Shown here in pieces: positions 57,392 to 64,000 of a stretch of DNA of 64,000 nucleotides. How positions within the stretch are numbered: position 1 is the first letter of the stretch; each line of letters opens with the position of its first letter. Source of the DNA: Burkholderiales bacterium 67-32 (lineage in GTDB: Bacteria > Pseudomonadota > Gammaproteobacteria > Burkholderiales > Burkholderiaceae_B); assembly GCA_001898625.1 (NCBI GenBank), contig MKUP01000023.1, positions 248,001 to 312,000 of the forward strand, given 5' to 3'. Below the pieces are notes generated by a model, which saw only the letters and a program-made list of their open reading frames with translations, did no database searches and had not been told where the DNA came from. The position numbers and the translations under genes are program-made.

Positions 57392-58411
57392 ATGGGTCCG
57401 TCCCGTTCGTCATCGATGTCCGCTCATTCTTCCCCACGGCGCGCGGTACTCGCGGCCGCCGCCGCGCTGGTGCCGCTGCTGTTCGCGCAACCGTGCCTGG
57501 CCCAGGGAAGCGACGCGTTTCCCTCCAAGCCACTGCGGCTGGTCGTGCCCTTCGCGCCGGGCGGCGCGGCGGACGTGATCGGCCGTTCGGTGGCCGAGCA
57601 GTTGCAGCGGGAGCTGGGCCAGTCGGTGGTGGTGGTCAACCGCGACGGGGCCGGCACCATCGTCGGGGTGAACTATGTGGCGAAAGCGCCGGGCGACGGC
57701 TACACGCTGCTGCTGAGCGGCGACGCCGCCACCATCAACACGGCCAGCGGCCGCACGCTGCCCTACGACTTCCTGCGCGAGCTGACGCCGGTCTCGGTGC
57801 TGTTCTCCGGCGCCCAGATCCTGCTGGTCAGCAAGGACAGTCCCTTCAAGACCCTGCAGGACATGGTGTCCTACGCACGCGCCAATCCGGGCAAGCTGCG
57901 CTACGGTAGCTCGGGCATAGGCACCTCCATCCACCTGTCCGAGGCCTCGTTCAACGCCGCGGCCGACATCGAGGCGCTGCACGTGCCCTACCGGGGCGTG
58001 GCGCCGGCCATCACCGATCTCATCGGCGGCCAGGTGGACTACGTGATCGCCGGTTCGTCGCTGGCCACGCCGGCCATCCAGAGCGGCCAACTGCGGGCCC
58101 TCGCCATCACCACGGCCAAACGGTCGCCGATGCTGCCCGACATTCCGACCGCCAGGGAGCAGGGCGTGGATGTCGAGACGATGGGGTGGTATGGGCTGTT
58201 CGTGCCGGCCACGACGCCGCCGGCGGTCATCGCCAAGCTGAGCGCCGCCACGCTGGCGGCGCTCAAGTCGCCCGAGCTGTCCGAGCGATTCAAGTCCATA
58301 GGCGGCGAAGCGCGCGGGACCTCGCCGCAGGAGGCGGGCGTCTTCGTCAAGGCCGAGATCCGCAAGTTCTCCGAACTGATGCGCCGGCTCAATATCAAGC
58401 TCGACAACTGA
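57392..58411 (+). CDS. TctC/Bug family periplasmic solute-binding protein
   Basis: 339 residues with a signal peptide (to about residue 36: F-A-Q-P-C-L-A-Q), then F-P-S-K-P-L-R-L-V-V-P-F-A-P-G-G-A-A-D and A-K-A-P-G-D-G-Y-T-L. GAGGAGA precedes ATG 57392. It is the first gene of an acyl-CoA catabolic operon that runs to the window edge, and probably binds the carboxylic acid that the operon degrades. Confidence 0.9.
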   Translation: MGPSRSSSMSAHSSPRRAVLAAAAALVPLLFAQPCLAQGSDAFPSKPLRLVVPFAPGGAADVIGRSVAEQLQRELGQSVVVVNRDGAGTIVGVNYVAKAPGDGYTLLLSGDAATINTASGRTLPYDFLRELTPVSVLFSGAQILLVSKDSPFKTLQDMVSYARANPGKLRYGSSGIGTSIHLSEASFNAAADIEALHVPYRGVAPAITDLIGGQVDYVIAGSSLATPAIQSGQLRALAITTAKRSPMLPDIPTAREQGVDVETMGWYGLFVPATTPPAVIAKLSAATLAALKSPELSERFKSIGGEARGTSPQEAGVFVKAEIRKFSELMRRLNIKLDN

Positions 58412-58427
58412 CGTGCGGGACGTGCCC

Positions 58428-59219
58428 ATGGATCGATCCGCTTCCGAACCGGCCGACGACACGGTGCTCGTGCGCCGCGAAGGCGCGGTGATGCACGTGT
58501 CGCTGAACCGGCCCGATGCCCGCAATGCCCTCAACACGCCGGTGCGCCAGGAACTGGCCGCGGCGTTCAGGCAGGCCGAGGCCGACCCCGGCGTGCGGGC
58601 GGTGCTGGTGACCGGAGAAGGGCGCCATTTCTGCGCCGGCGCGGACATCCGCGAACTGCGGGCGCGGACCATGCTGGAAGCCGGATGGGCGCCGGAGCGC
58701 CTGGACACGATGGTCGAGTCCCTGTCCAAGCCGGTGGTCGGCGCGTTGCACGGCTACGTGCTGGGAGGAGGACTGGAGCTGGCGCTGGCGTTTACCGTGC
58801 GGCTGGCGTCCGAGGATTTCCGGGGCGGCTTTCCCGAAGTGAAGCTGGGCATCTTCCCCGCGCTGGGCGGCACGCAGCGCCTGCCGCGGCTGGTGGGGGA
58901 AGGGCGGGCGCTGGAGCTGATGTTGCGGGGCCGGATCATCGATGCCCGGGAAGCGCTGGGCATGGGCCTGGTGACCGAGATCGCGCCAGCCGGCGAATTG
59001 CGCCAGCGCGGCCTGGCACTGGCGCAGGAACTGGCGGCGGGGCCGCCGGTGGCGATGCGCGCCATCATGGAGTGCGTCCGCCGCGCAGGCGACCTGGGGC
59101 GGGCCGATGGGCTCGACTACGAACGGCGTTTGTTCGGCATCGTCTGCGGCACCGAGGACAAGGCGGAGGGCGTGGACGCCTGGCTGGAGAAGCGTCCGCC
59201 GCGCTTCTCGGGCCGGTAG
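58428..59219 (+). CDS. Enoyl-CoA hydratase/isomerase family protein
   Basis: 263 residues of the crotonase fold: L-N-R-P-D-A-R-N-A-L-N-T-P (residues about 31-43), G-E-G-R-H-F-C-A-G-A-D-I-R-E-L (oxyanion region), and G-G-G-L-E-L-A-L-A. Both crotonase-type glutamates appear kept (F-P-E-V-K-L-G and A-L-E-L-M-L), which favours true hydration of an enoyl-CoA. ATG 58428 is used; an in-frame GTG lies 5 codons upstream. It lies 16 nt after the Bug gene in the same operon. Confidence 0.9.
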   Translation: MDRSASEPADDTVLVRREGAVMHVSLNRPDARNALNTPVRQELAAAFRQAEADPGVRAVLVTGEGRHFCAGADIRELRARTMLEAGWAPERLDTMVESLSKPVVGALHGYVLGGGLELALAFTVRLASEDFRGGFPEVKLGIFPALGGTQRLPRLVGEGRALELMLRGRIIDAREALGMGLVTEIAPAGELRQRGLALAQELAAGPPVAMRAIMECVRRAGDLGRADGLDYERRLFGIVCGTEDKAEGVDAWLEKRPPRFSGR

Positions 59220-59246
59220 CCACGTACCAGGACGGAGAACCTAGTC

Positions 59247-61052
59247 ATGAATCTGCAAGGCTTGCTGGAGCCGCGCTCCATTGCCATCGCCGGGGCGTCG
59301 GCCGATCCCTCGAAGCTGTCCGGGATGATCCTGGGTTTTCTGTCGCGCAGTGGGTTCGAGGGCCGGGTCTATCCCATCAATCCGCGCTACGAGACCATCG
59401 CCGACATGCCGTGCTACCCGGCGGTCGAGGCCCTGCCCGAACCGGTCGACCTGCTGGTGTGCGTGGTCCCCATCGCCGCCGCCTTCGAGTCGATCGAGGC
59501 GGCCGCGCGGCGCGGCGTCCGGTTCTGCGTCCTGATGACGGGCGGCTTCGGCGAAGGCCGCAGCGGCGACGAGGGGCGGGCCCGCCTGGCGCGCCTGCAG
59601 CGCCTGTGCCGCGAGACCGGCATGCACGTGGTCGGGCCCAACACCGTCGGCATGGTCAATTTCCGCAAGCGGCTGCCGCTGACCTTCGCGGACTGGTACG
59701 GCCGGGACACGGGCCAGCGTGGCGGCGTGGCCATCGTCACGCACAGCGGCAGCGTGGGCGGCCTGATCTTCTCGTCGCTCCAGCTCAACCGCATAGGCGT
59801 GGACTACTGGATAGGACTGGGCAACGAAGCCACGCTGGAGACGGCCGATTTCATCGCCCACTTCAGCGCCGATCCGGACATCCACACCATCATCTGCTAC
59901 ATGGAGGGGATCCGGGATGGGCGCAAGTTCATCGCCGCCGCCGAGGCGGCGCGGCGCACCGGCAAGCGCATCGTCGTGCTCAAGGCCGGCGAGTTTCCCG
60001 ATTCCGTGCGTTCCACGATCGCGCATACCGCCCGCCATCCCACCGACCGCGATGTGTATGCGGGCGTCTTCCGCCAACTGGGCGTGATCCAGGTGGTGTC
60101 GCTGTCGGAGCTGAGCTATGTGATGACGCTGCTGACCAGCGTGGGCGACCGGCTGGGGCCGCGCGTGGGCATCATCTCCGCCTCGGGCGGTGCCTGCTCG
60201 GTCATCGCCGATCACGTGATCCAGGCGGGCCTGGAACTGCCCGAGCTGCCGCCTGCGTTGCAGCAGGCGCTGGACCGCGGCATTCCGGTCTACGGGTCGT
60301 CCAGCAATCCGGTCGACCTGTCCGCCGACGTGGTGGCGCGCGGGGAAATTCTCGGCCATACGCTAGCGACGCTGCGCGAGGACGACAGCATCAATGTCTG
60401 GATGCTGTTCGGGCGGCCCATCATCGATCGCTATTACCCCATGCTGATCGAGTTCGTGAATGCCACGGGCAAGGCCATGGTGGTGTGCTGCGGCGTGCCG
60501 CTGGCGCCGGACGTCCACGCGGCCCTGGCCGAGCACGGCATCGCCGTGCTGCTCGATCCCGAGCTGTGCCTGCGCGCGCTGGCGCGGATCGCACGGCGCC
60601 CGGCCGAGGAGCCGGTGCCCGCCCCGGCGCTGCCGGAACGGACAGTGGAAGGACGGATCGTGGGCGGCCGGCAGGCGGGGGAGTTGCTGGCGCGGCATGG
60701 ACTGGGCGTGTCGGCAGCGGCCGTGCCCTGGCTGCGGGTGGAGATTGCGCGGGACCGGGACTTCGGCCCGGTGGTCATGGCCAACTGGCTGCCGGCGTAC
60801 CGGGTCGGCACGCACCGCGTGGTGCGCGCGCTGCCCGCCTCCGGCGCGGATCTGCTGGCCCTGGTGGACGATCTGGGCGAGCAGTTGCAGGAATGGCCCG
60901 CCGAGCCGGTCGATATCGAGGAGGCGCTGGCCACCGTGGTGCGGGCCTACGAGCAGTCCCCCGGCGTGCATGGGCTGGGCGTCGAGTTCGGCAGTGCGAA
61001 CGGGCGGGTGGCGGTCTGCGCGGTGGTCGACCGCGAGACGCAGGCCGGCTGA
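59247..61052 (+). CDS. Acyl-CoA synthetase (ADP-forming)-like protein with a shortened ATP-grasp end
   Basis: 601 residues; full-length relatives are about 700. The CoA-binding domain (1-125: S-I-A-I-A-G-A-S-A-D-P-S-K-L-S-G) and the succinyl-CoA-ligase flavodoxin domains (about 150-450) are intact. His260 in I-A-H-T-A-R occupies the place of the phosphorylated histidine, although the usual S-H-T-G is altered. After residue 460 only about 140 residues remain: the opening helix (A-G-E-L-L-A-R-H-G-L) joins directly to the late D-F-G-P-V-V-M segment. The ATP-grasp core carrying the family H-K-S-D-V-G-G-V is missing. It may need a partner or transfer CoA without ATP. Confidence 0.8.
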   Translation: MNLQGLLEPRSIAIAGASADPSKLSGMILGFLSRSGFEGRVYPINPRYETIADMPCYPAVEALPEPVDLLVCVVPIAAAFESIEAAARRGVRFCVLMTGGFGEGRSGDEGRARLARLQRLCRETGMHVVGPNTVGMVNFRKRLPLTFADWYGRDTGQRGGVAIVTHSGSVGGLIFSSLQLNRIGVDYWIGLGNEATLETADFIAHFSADPDIHTIICYMEGIRDGRKFIAAAEAARRTGKRIVVLKAGEFPDSVRSTIAHTARHPTDRDVYAGVFRQLGVIQVVSLSELSYVMTLLTSVGDRLGPRVGIISASGGACSVIADHVIQAGLELPELPPALQQALDRGIPVYGSSSNPVDLSADVVARGEILGHTLATLREDDSINVWMLFGRPIIDRYYPMLIEFVNATGKAMVVCCGVPLAPDVHAALAEHGIAVLLDPELCLRALARIARRPAEEPVPAPALPERTVEGRIVGGRQAGELLARHGLGVSAAAVPWLRVEIARDRDFGPVVMANWLPAYRVGTHRVVRALPASGADLLALVDDLGEQLQEWPAEPVDIEEALATVVRAYEQSPGVHGLGVEFGSANGRVAVCAVVDRETQAG

Positions 61053-61054
61053 CC

Positions 61055-62200
61055 ATGGACGAGGCCTACATCGCCGGCGTGGGGGAGTTGCCGCAAGGCC
61101 GTTCGTCCTTGCCGGACACCATGGCGTTGCACGCCGAACTGGCCCGCCGCGCGCTCGAGGACGCAGGCATGGCGCTGGCGCAGGTGGATGCGGTGCTGAC
61201 GGTCCCGCCCCGCACCGACCCCTATCTGATCCACGCCGCCGCCCTGGCCGAACACCTGGGCATCGAACCCGCGGTGGCCTGGACCCTGGAGGCCGGCGGC
61301 GCGGCGCCGATGGCGATGGTGGAGACCGCGCGCGGCCTGATCCGCGGCGGCAGCGCGGCCACGGTTTTGATCGTGGCCGCCGACATGCCCCTGGGCGCGG
61401 CGTCGCGGGATGCCTATGTGAAGACCCTGGCCGAGGCGGGGCCGGTGCATCCGGAATGGGAAGTGCCCTATGGCCCCGCCGTTCCCGCGATGTTCGCGCT
61501 GGTGGCTCGTGCCTACGCGCAGCGCTGGGGCGACATCGGCGCAGGCCTGGCGGCCGTGGCGGTGCATGACCGGACCGCCGCGGCCGCGCATCCGAACGCG
61601 CATCACCGGGAAGCCATCGACGCGGTGGCCCACCATTCCAGCCGCCTGATCGCTGATCCGCTGCGCCTCTTGGATTGCGCACCGGTGTCCGACGGCGGCG
61701 GCGCGCTGGTGGTGACCGCGACGCCCGGCGCGCGCCGCGTGCCGGTTCGGGGTACGGGCTTCGCCACCGGCCACATGCATCTGTCGGCGGCCGCGTCGCT
61801 GACGGCGTTTTCGGCCGGCAGGGCGCTCGACATGGCCTTGCGCCAGGCCGGCGCGCAGCGCCGCGACGTCGATCTGGCGCTGGTCTACGACTGTTTCACG
61901 ATCGCCATGCTGGTGAACCTGGAGGACCTAGGGCTGGCCGAGCCGGGGCAGGCGGGCAAGGGTTTCCTGGACGGCCGTTTCGGCCCGGCGGGTGAGCTGC
62001 CCGTCAACACCCATGGCGGCCTGCTGTCGCATGGGCATCCCGCCCGGGCCGGGGGCATGGGCAACGTGGTCGAGGCTGTGGTGCAACTGCGCGGCGAAGC
62101 CGGCGCGCGTCAGGCCGGCACGAGGCGGCTGGCGCTCGCGCATGGCATGGGCGGCGTGTTCGCCACGCATGGCGTACTGCTGCTGGGAGCGCCGCGATGA
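61055..62200 (+). CDS. Thiolase-fold protein (SCP2-type), no nucleophilic cysteine
   Basis: 381 residues with the thiolase fold. Where thiolases have the acylated Cys, residues 79-86 read E-A-G-G-A-A-P-M. C-terminal marks are Y-D-C-F-T (Tyr278), N-T-H-G-G-L-L-S-H-G-H-P (318-329), and A-H-G-M-G-G replacing the C-x-G-G-G loop. This pattern matches SCP2/lipid-transfer thiolase homologues such as the steroid retro-aldolase Ltp2 rather than true thiolases. Its stop overlaps the DUF35 gene start by 4 nt. In characterised cases such pairs form one complex that breaks a C-C bond. Confidence 0.85.
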   Translation: MDEAYIAGVGELPQGRSSLPDTMALHAELARRALEDAGMALAQVDAVLTVPPRTDPYLIHAAALAEHLGIEPAVAWTLEAGGAAPMAMVETARGLIRGGSAATVLIVAADMPLGAASRDAYVKTLAEAGPVHPEWEVPYGPAVPAMFALVARAYAQRWGDIGAGLAAVAVHDRTAAAAHPNAHHREAIDAVAHHSSRLIADPLRLLDCAPVSDGGGALVVTATPGARRVPVRGTGFATGHMHLSAAASLTAFSAGRALDMALRQAGAQRRDVDLALVYDCFTIAMLVNLEDLGLAEPGQAGKGFLDGRFGPAGELPVNTHGGLLSHGHPARAGGMGNVVEAVVQLRGEAGARQAGTRRLALAHGMGGVFATHGVLLLGAPR

Positions 62201-62595
62201 TGCCTGTTTCTGCTTCGGGACTGCTGGCGCCGTATCGCGAGGCAGCCGGGCGGGGCGTGCTGCTCTTGCCCTGCTGCGGCGATTGCGGGACCTGGCACTG
62301 GCCGCCCCGCGCCGCCTGCCGGCGCTGCGGTGGCACGCTGGACTGGCGCCAGGCCGGAGGCGGTGGACGTTTGTCGACCTGGAGCGTGGTGACTCGGGCG
62401 CCGCGCCCGGAACTCCAGGCCGACGTGCCCTATGTCGTGGCTTTCGTCGAGCTGGACGAAGGCGTGCGCCTGTTCACCCGCATCGTCGGCACCGACGCCG
62501 GCGCGCTGCGGGCGGGCCAGCGGGTGCGCTGCCGCTTCGACGCGTCGCCCGATTCCACCGTATCGATTCCCGTATTCGTCGTTGCAGAAGGTTGA
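62197..62595 (+). CDS. DUF35 / Zn-ribbon OB-fold acyl-CoA binding protein
   Basis: 132 residues. The N-terminal rubredoxin-like zinc ribbon has C27-x2-C30 and C41-x2-C44, followed by an OB-fold (about 60-130: L-S-T-W-S-V-V-T-R; Y-V-V-A-F-V-E-L-D-E-G-V-R-L-F-T-R-I-V-G). DUF35 proteins bind CoA thioesters and are required partners of thiolase-fold enzymes (ChsH2-Ltp2, BbsA-BbsB). It overlaps the thiolase-fold gene by 4 nt, which supports a complex. Confidence 0.9.
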   Translation: MMPVSASGLLAPYREAAGRGVLLLPCCGDCGTWHWPPRAACRRCGGTLDWRQAGGGGRLSTWSVVTRAPRPELQADVPYVVAFVELDEGVRLFTRIVGTDAGALRAGQRVRCRFDASPDSTVSIPVFVVAEG

Positions 62596-62596
62596 C

Positions 62597-63745
62597 ATGG
62601 ATTACCTGATCCCGGCCGAGTTCGTGCAGTTCGCCGATCTGGCGCGCCAGTTCGTCCAGAAGGAGTTGTGGCCCCACGAAGAAGAGGTGGAACGGTCCGA
62701 CCGCGTACCGCCCGAACTGGCCCGCGGCCTGCGGGCGAAGGCGGTGGAGCTGGGGCTGTTCGGCTTCAACATGCCAGAAGAGGCCGGCGGCCCCGGGCTG
62801 CCCTATCTGGCGCAGGTCCTGATACGCGAACAACTGGGGCAGGCGAGCGTGGCGCTGGCCGACATGGCGGGCCGGCCGCCCAAGGCCCTGCTGGCCTGCC
62901 GCGGCGAGCAGCGCGAGCGCCTGCTGGCGCCCGCCGTGTGCGGCGAGCAGGTCTGGGCCTTTGCCCTGACCGAGCCCGGCGCGGGCTCGGACGCCGCGGC
63001 CATCCGTACCCGCGCGGCCCGCGTGGAAGGCGGCTGGCGGCTGACCGGCACCAAGCATTTCATCTCGCACGGCAACCACGCCGACCGGATCATCGTGATC
63101 GCCAAGGCACGGCAGGACGACGGCGATGTGCCGGCCGCCTTCGTGGTGGAGCAGGGCGCGCCGGGTTTCTCCGTGGGACGCGTTCATCGCAAGATGGGGT
63201 GGCGCGGCTATCCCGTGTGCGAACTGGTGTTCGACGAGGTGTTCGTGGCCGATGCGAACGTGCTGGGCGAGATCGGCGACGGCCTGCGGCTGGGGCTGGC
63301 CAATATCCTGGAGTCGCGCATAGGCGTGGCGGCGCACTGCGTGGGCATGGCCCAGCGCGCCTACGACTACGCTACCGGACACCTGCGTGTGCGCCGGCAG
63401 TTCGGGCGGGCACTGGGCAGCTTCCAGGGCCTGCAATGGATGGTGGCCGAGATGGCGGTGGATATCGAACAGTCGCGCGCCCTGCTCTATGCGGCGGCGC
63501 GCGAGATGGACCGGGGTTCGGATGCCCGTGCGGCGGTGTCCATGGCCAAGCTGTCGGCCACCGAGATGGCGGGCAGGGTGGCGGACCGCGCGCTGCAACT
63601 GCTGGGCGGCGCGGGCTACATGGCCGAATCGCCGGTGGAGATGATCTATCGCGATGTCCGCGCCTTTCGCATAGGCGAGGGCACGAGCGAGATCCAGAAG
63701 AACCAGATCGCGCGGGCGTGCCTGGGCCGGGAGATGTTCGCATGA
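62597..63745 (+). CDS. Acyl-CoA dehydrogenase
   Basis: 382 residues, a FAD enzyme that makes enoyl-CoA. Visible are F-A-L-T-E-P-G-A-G-S-D (residues about 118-128), W-R-L-T-G-T-K-H-F-I-S, R-R-Q-F-G-R-A-L-G-S-F-Q, Q-L-L-G-G-A-G-Y-M, and the end block Y-R-D-V-R-A-F-R-I-G-E-G-T-S-E-I-Q-K-N. The Glu of G-E-G-T occupies the usual catalytic-base region. It works before the enoyl-CoA hydratase of this operon. Its stop overlaps the next gene start. Confidence 0.94.
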   Translation: MDYLIPAEFVQFADLARQFVQKELWPHEEEVERSDRVPPELARGLRAKAVELGLFGFNMPEEAGGPGLPYLAQVLIREQLGQASVALADMAGRPPKALLACRGEQRERLLAPAVCGEQVWAFALTEPGAGSDAAAIRTRAARVEGGWRLTGTKHFISHGNHADRIIVIAKARQDDGDVPAAFVVEQGAPGFSVGRVHRKMGWRGYPVCELVFDEVFVADANVLGEIGDGLRLGLANILESRIGVAAHCVGMAQRAYDYATGHLRVRRQFGRALGSFQGLQWMVAEMAVDIEQSRALLYAAAREMDRGSDARAAVSMAKLSATEMAGRVADRALQLLGGAGYMAESPVEMIYRDVRAFRIGEGTSEIQKNQIARACLGREMFA

Positions 63746-64000
63746 CGGCGGCGGCGAACGGGCCGCTGGCCGACGTGGACGGCTGGACCCTGGGGCGCTT
63801 CGCCGGCGAAATCGGCGCGCGCTTCGGCGATGGCGAAGCCCTGGTGGCCAGTGATCGCCAGCATGGCCCAGGTCTGCGCCGGTGGACCTACGCGGAACTG
63901 GCGCGCGATGCGTGCGCGCTGCAATGGGCCCTGATGCGGCAAGGCATCCGGCCGGGCGACCGCGTCGGCGTGATGCTGTCGAGCTTTCCGGAGTGGGTGC
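63742..64000 (+). CDS. AMP-dependent acyl-CoA synthetase, N-terminal part (cut by window edge)
   Basis: The first 86 codons are present. The N-terminal pattern (L-G-R-F-A-G-E-I-G-A-R-F-G-D-G-E-A-L; W-T-Y-A-E-L-A-R-D-A; G-I-R-P-G-D-R-V-G-V-M-L-S-S-F-P-E-W-V) is typical of AMP-binding acyl/aryl-CoA ligases. It would activate the imported acid to its CoA ester, the entry step. The ATG overlaps the acyl-CoA dehydrogenase stop (ATGA). The catalytic motifs lie beyond the window, so the substrate class is open. Confidence 0.8.
   Translation, partial: MTAAANGPLADVDGWTLGRFAGEIGARFGDGEALVASDRQHGPGLRRWTYAELARDACALQWALMRQGIRPGDRVGVMLSSFPEWV

Noticed and set aside
58685-61054. Very long plus-strand frame running through the hydratase and CoA-ligase genes into the thiolase-like gene
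   Set aside because: Only its last 382 codons (from 61055) encode a recognisable protein. The earlier part is in the wrong frame of two well-supported genes.
61311-61350. True beta-ketothiolase call for the thiolase-fold gene
   Set aside because: The nucleophilic cysteine position is occupied by G-G-A-A-P-M, and the second cysteine loop is also changed, so thiolysis is unlikely.

Overview
The window is a high-GC, gene-dense chromosomal stretch that looks like a betaproteobacterium of the Alcaligenaceae (Bordetella/Achromobacter type). Supporting signs are six orphan tripartite-tricarboxylate (TctC/'Bug') solute-binding proteins with no TctA/TctB membrane partners, the DUF3460-scpA-panC and zapB-like-zapA-6S RNA arrangements, and many small LysR-controlled catabolic loci. 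The genus is an inference from gene content; no rRNA is present. I saw no insertion sequence, prophage, CRISPR array or tRNA.

Layout. 0-7.4 kb is mainly housekeeping: a partial SIMPL-domain protein, a TauE/SafE exporter, 6S RNA with its terminator, zapA and a zapB-like gene, panC, scpA, DUF3460, a DUF6356 protein, metG and a thioredoxin-like protein. 7.4-11.7 kb holds a LysR regulator divergent from a GalD/PrpF-type tautomerase, a Bug protein and a secreted alpha/beta hydrolase. 11.7-19.9 kb is envelope: a small membrane protein, a CorC/CNNM-type protein and tamA-tamB. 19.9-27.3 kb has a cupin-Bug-fumarylacetoacetase operon facing a TetR regulator, then a LysR regulator divergent from an amidohydrolase-Bug pair. 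27.4-31.8 kb has dcd, an Arg/Lys/Orn decarboxylase and a BaiN-type flavoprotein.

31.8-37.4 kb holds a tightly overlapping operon of Bug protein, RraA-family aldolase candidate and a divergent aconitase-family large/small subunit pair, controlled by a divergent LysR regulator, followed by another Bug gene. 37.6-43.1 kb has an exported methyltransferase and gcvT-gcvH-gcvP. 43-44.6 kb is an EmrB-type pump with a divergent MarR regulator. 45.2-51.7 kb is a CzcI/C/B/A-type heavy-metal efflux operon ending in a PII-like gene. 52-56.2 kb has a lipoprotein penicillin acylase, a small membrane protein, folA and a dienelactone hydrolase. 56.2-64 kb is a LysR regulator divergent from an acyl-CoA catabolic operon (Bug, enoyl-CoA hydratase, shortened acyl-CoA synthetase-like protein, thiolase-fold protein, DUF35 protein, acyl-CoA dehydrogenase, AMP-ligase cut by the window edge).

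Most unusual items. (1) A dispersed repeat has four full copies and one fragment; its hairpin is kept by compensatory base changes, and most copies abut gene 3' ends in one orientation. (2) The aconitase-like/RraA/Bug operon has a small subunit that lacks the usual G-x-G-S-S-R-E catalytic loop. (3) The acyl-CoA operon has a thiolase-fold protein without its nucleophilic cysteine, coupled to a DUF35 protein, and an ADP-forming-type CoA ligase that has lost most of its ATP-grasp part. Together these suggest undescribed carboxylate and branched acyl-CoA pathways.
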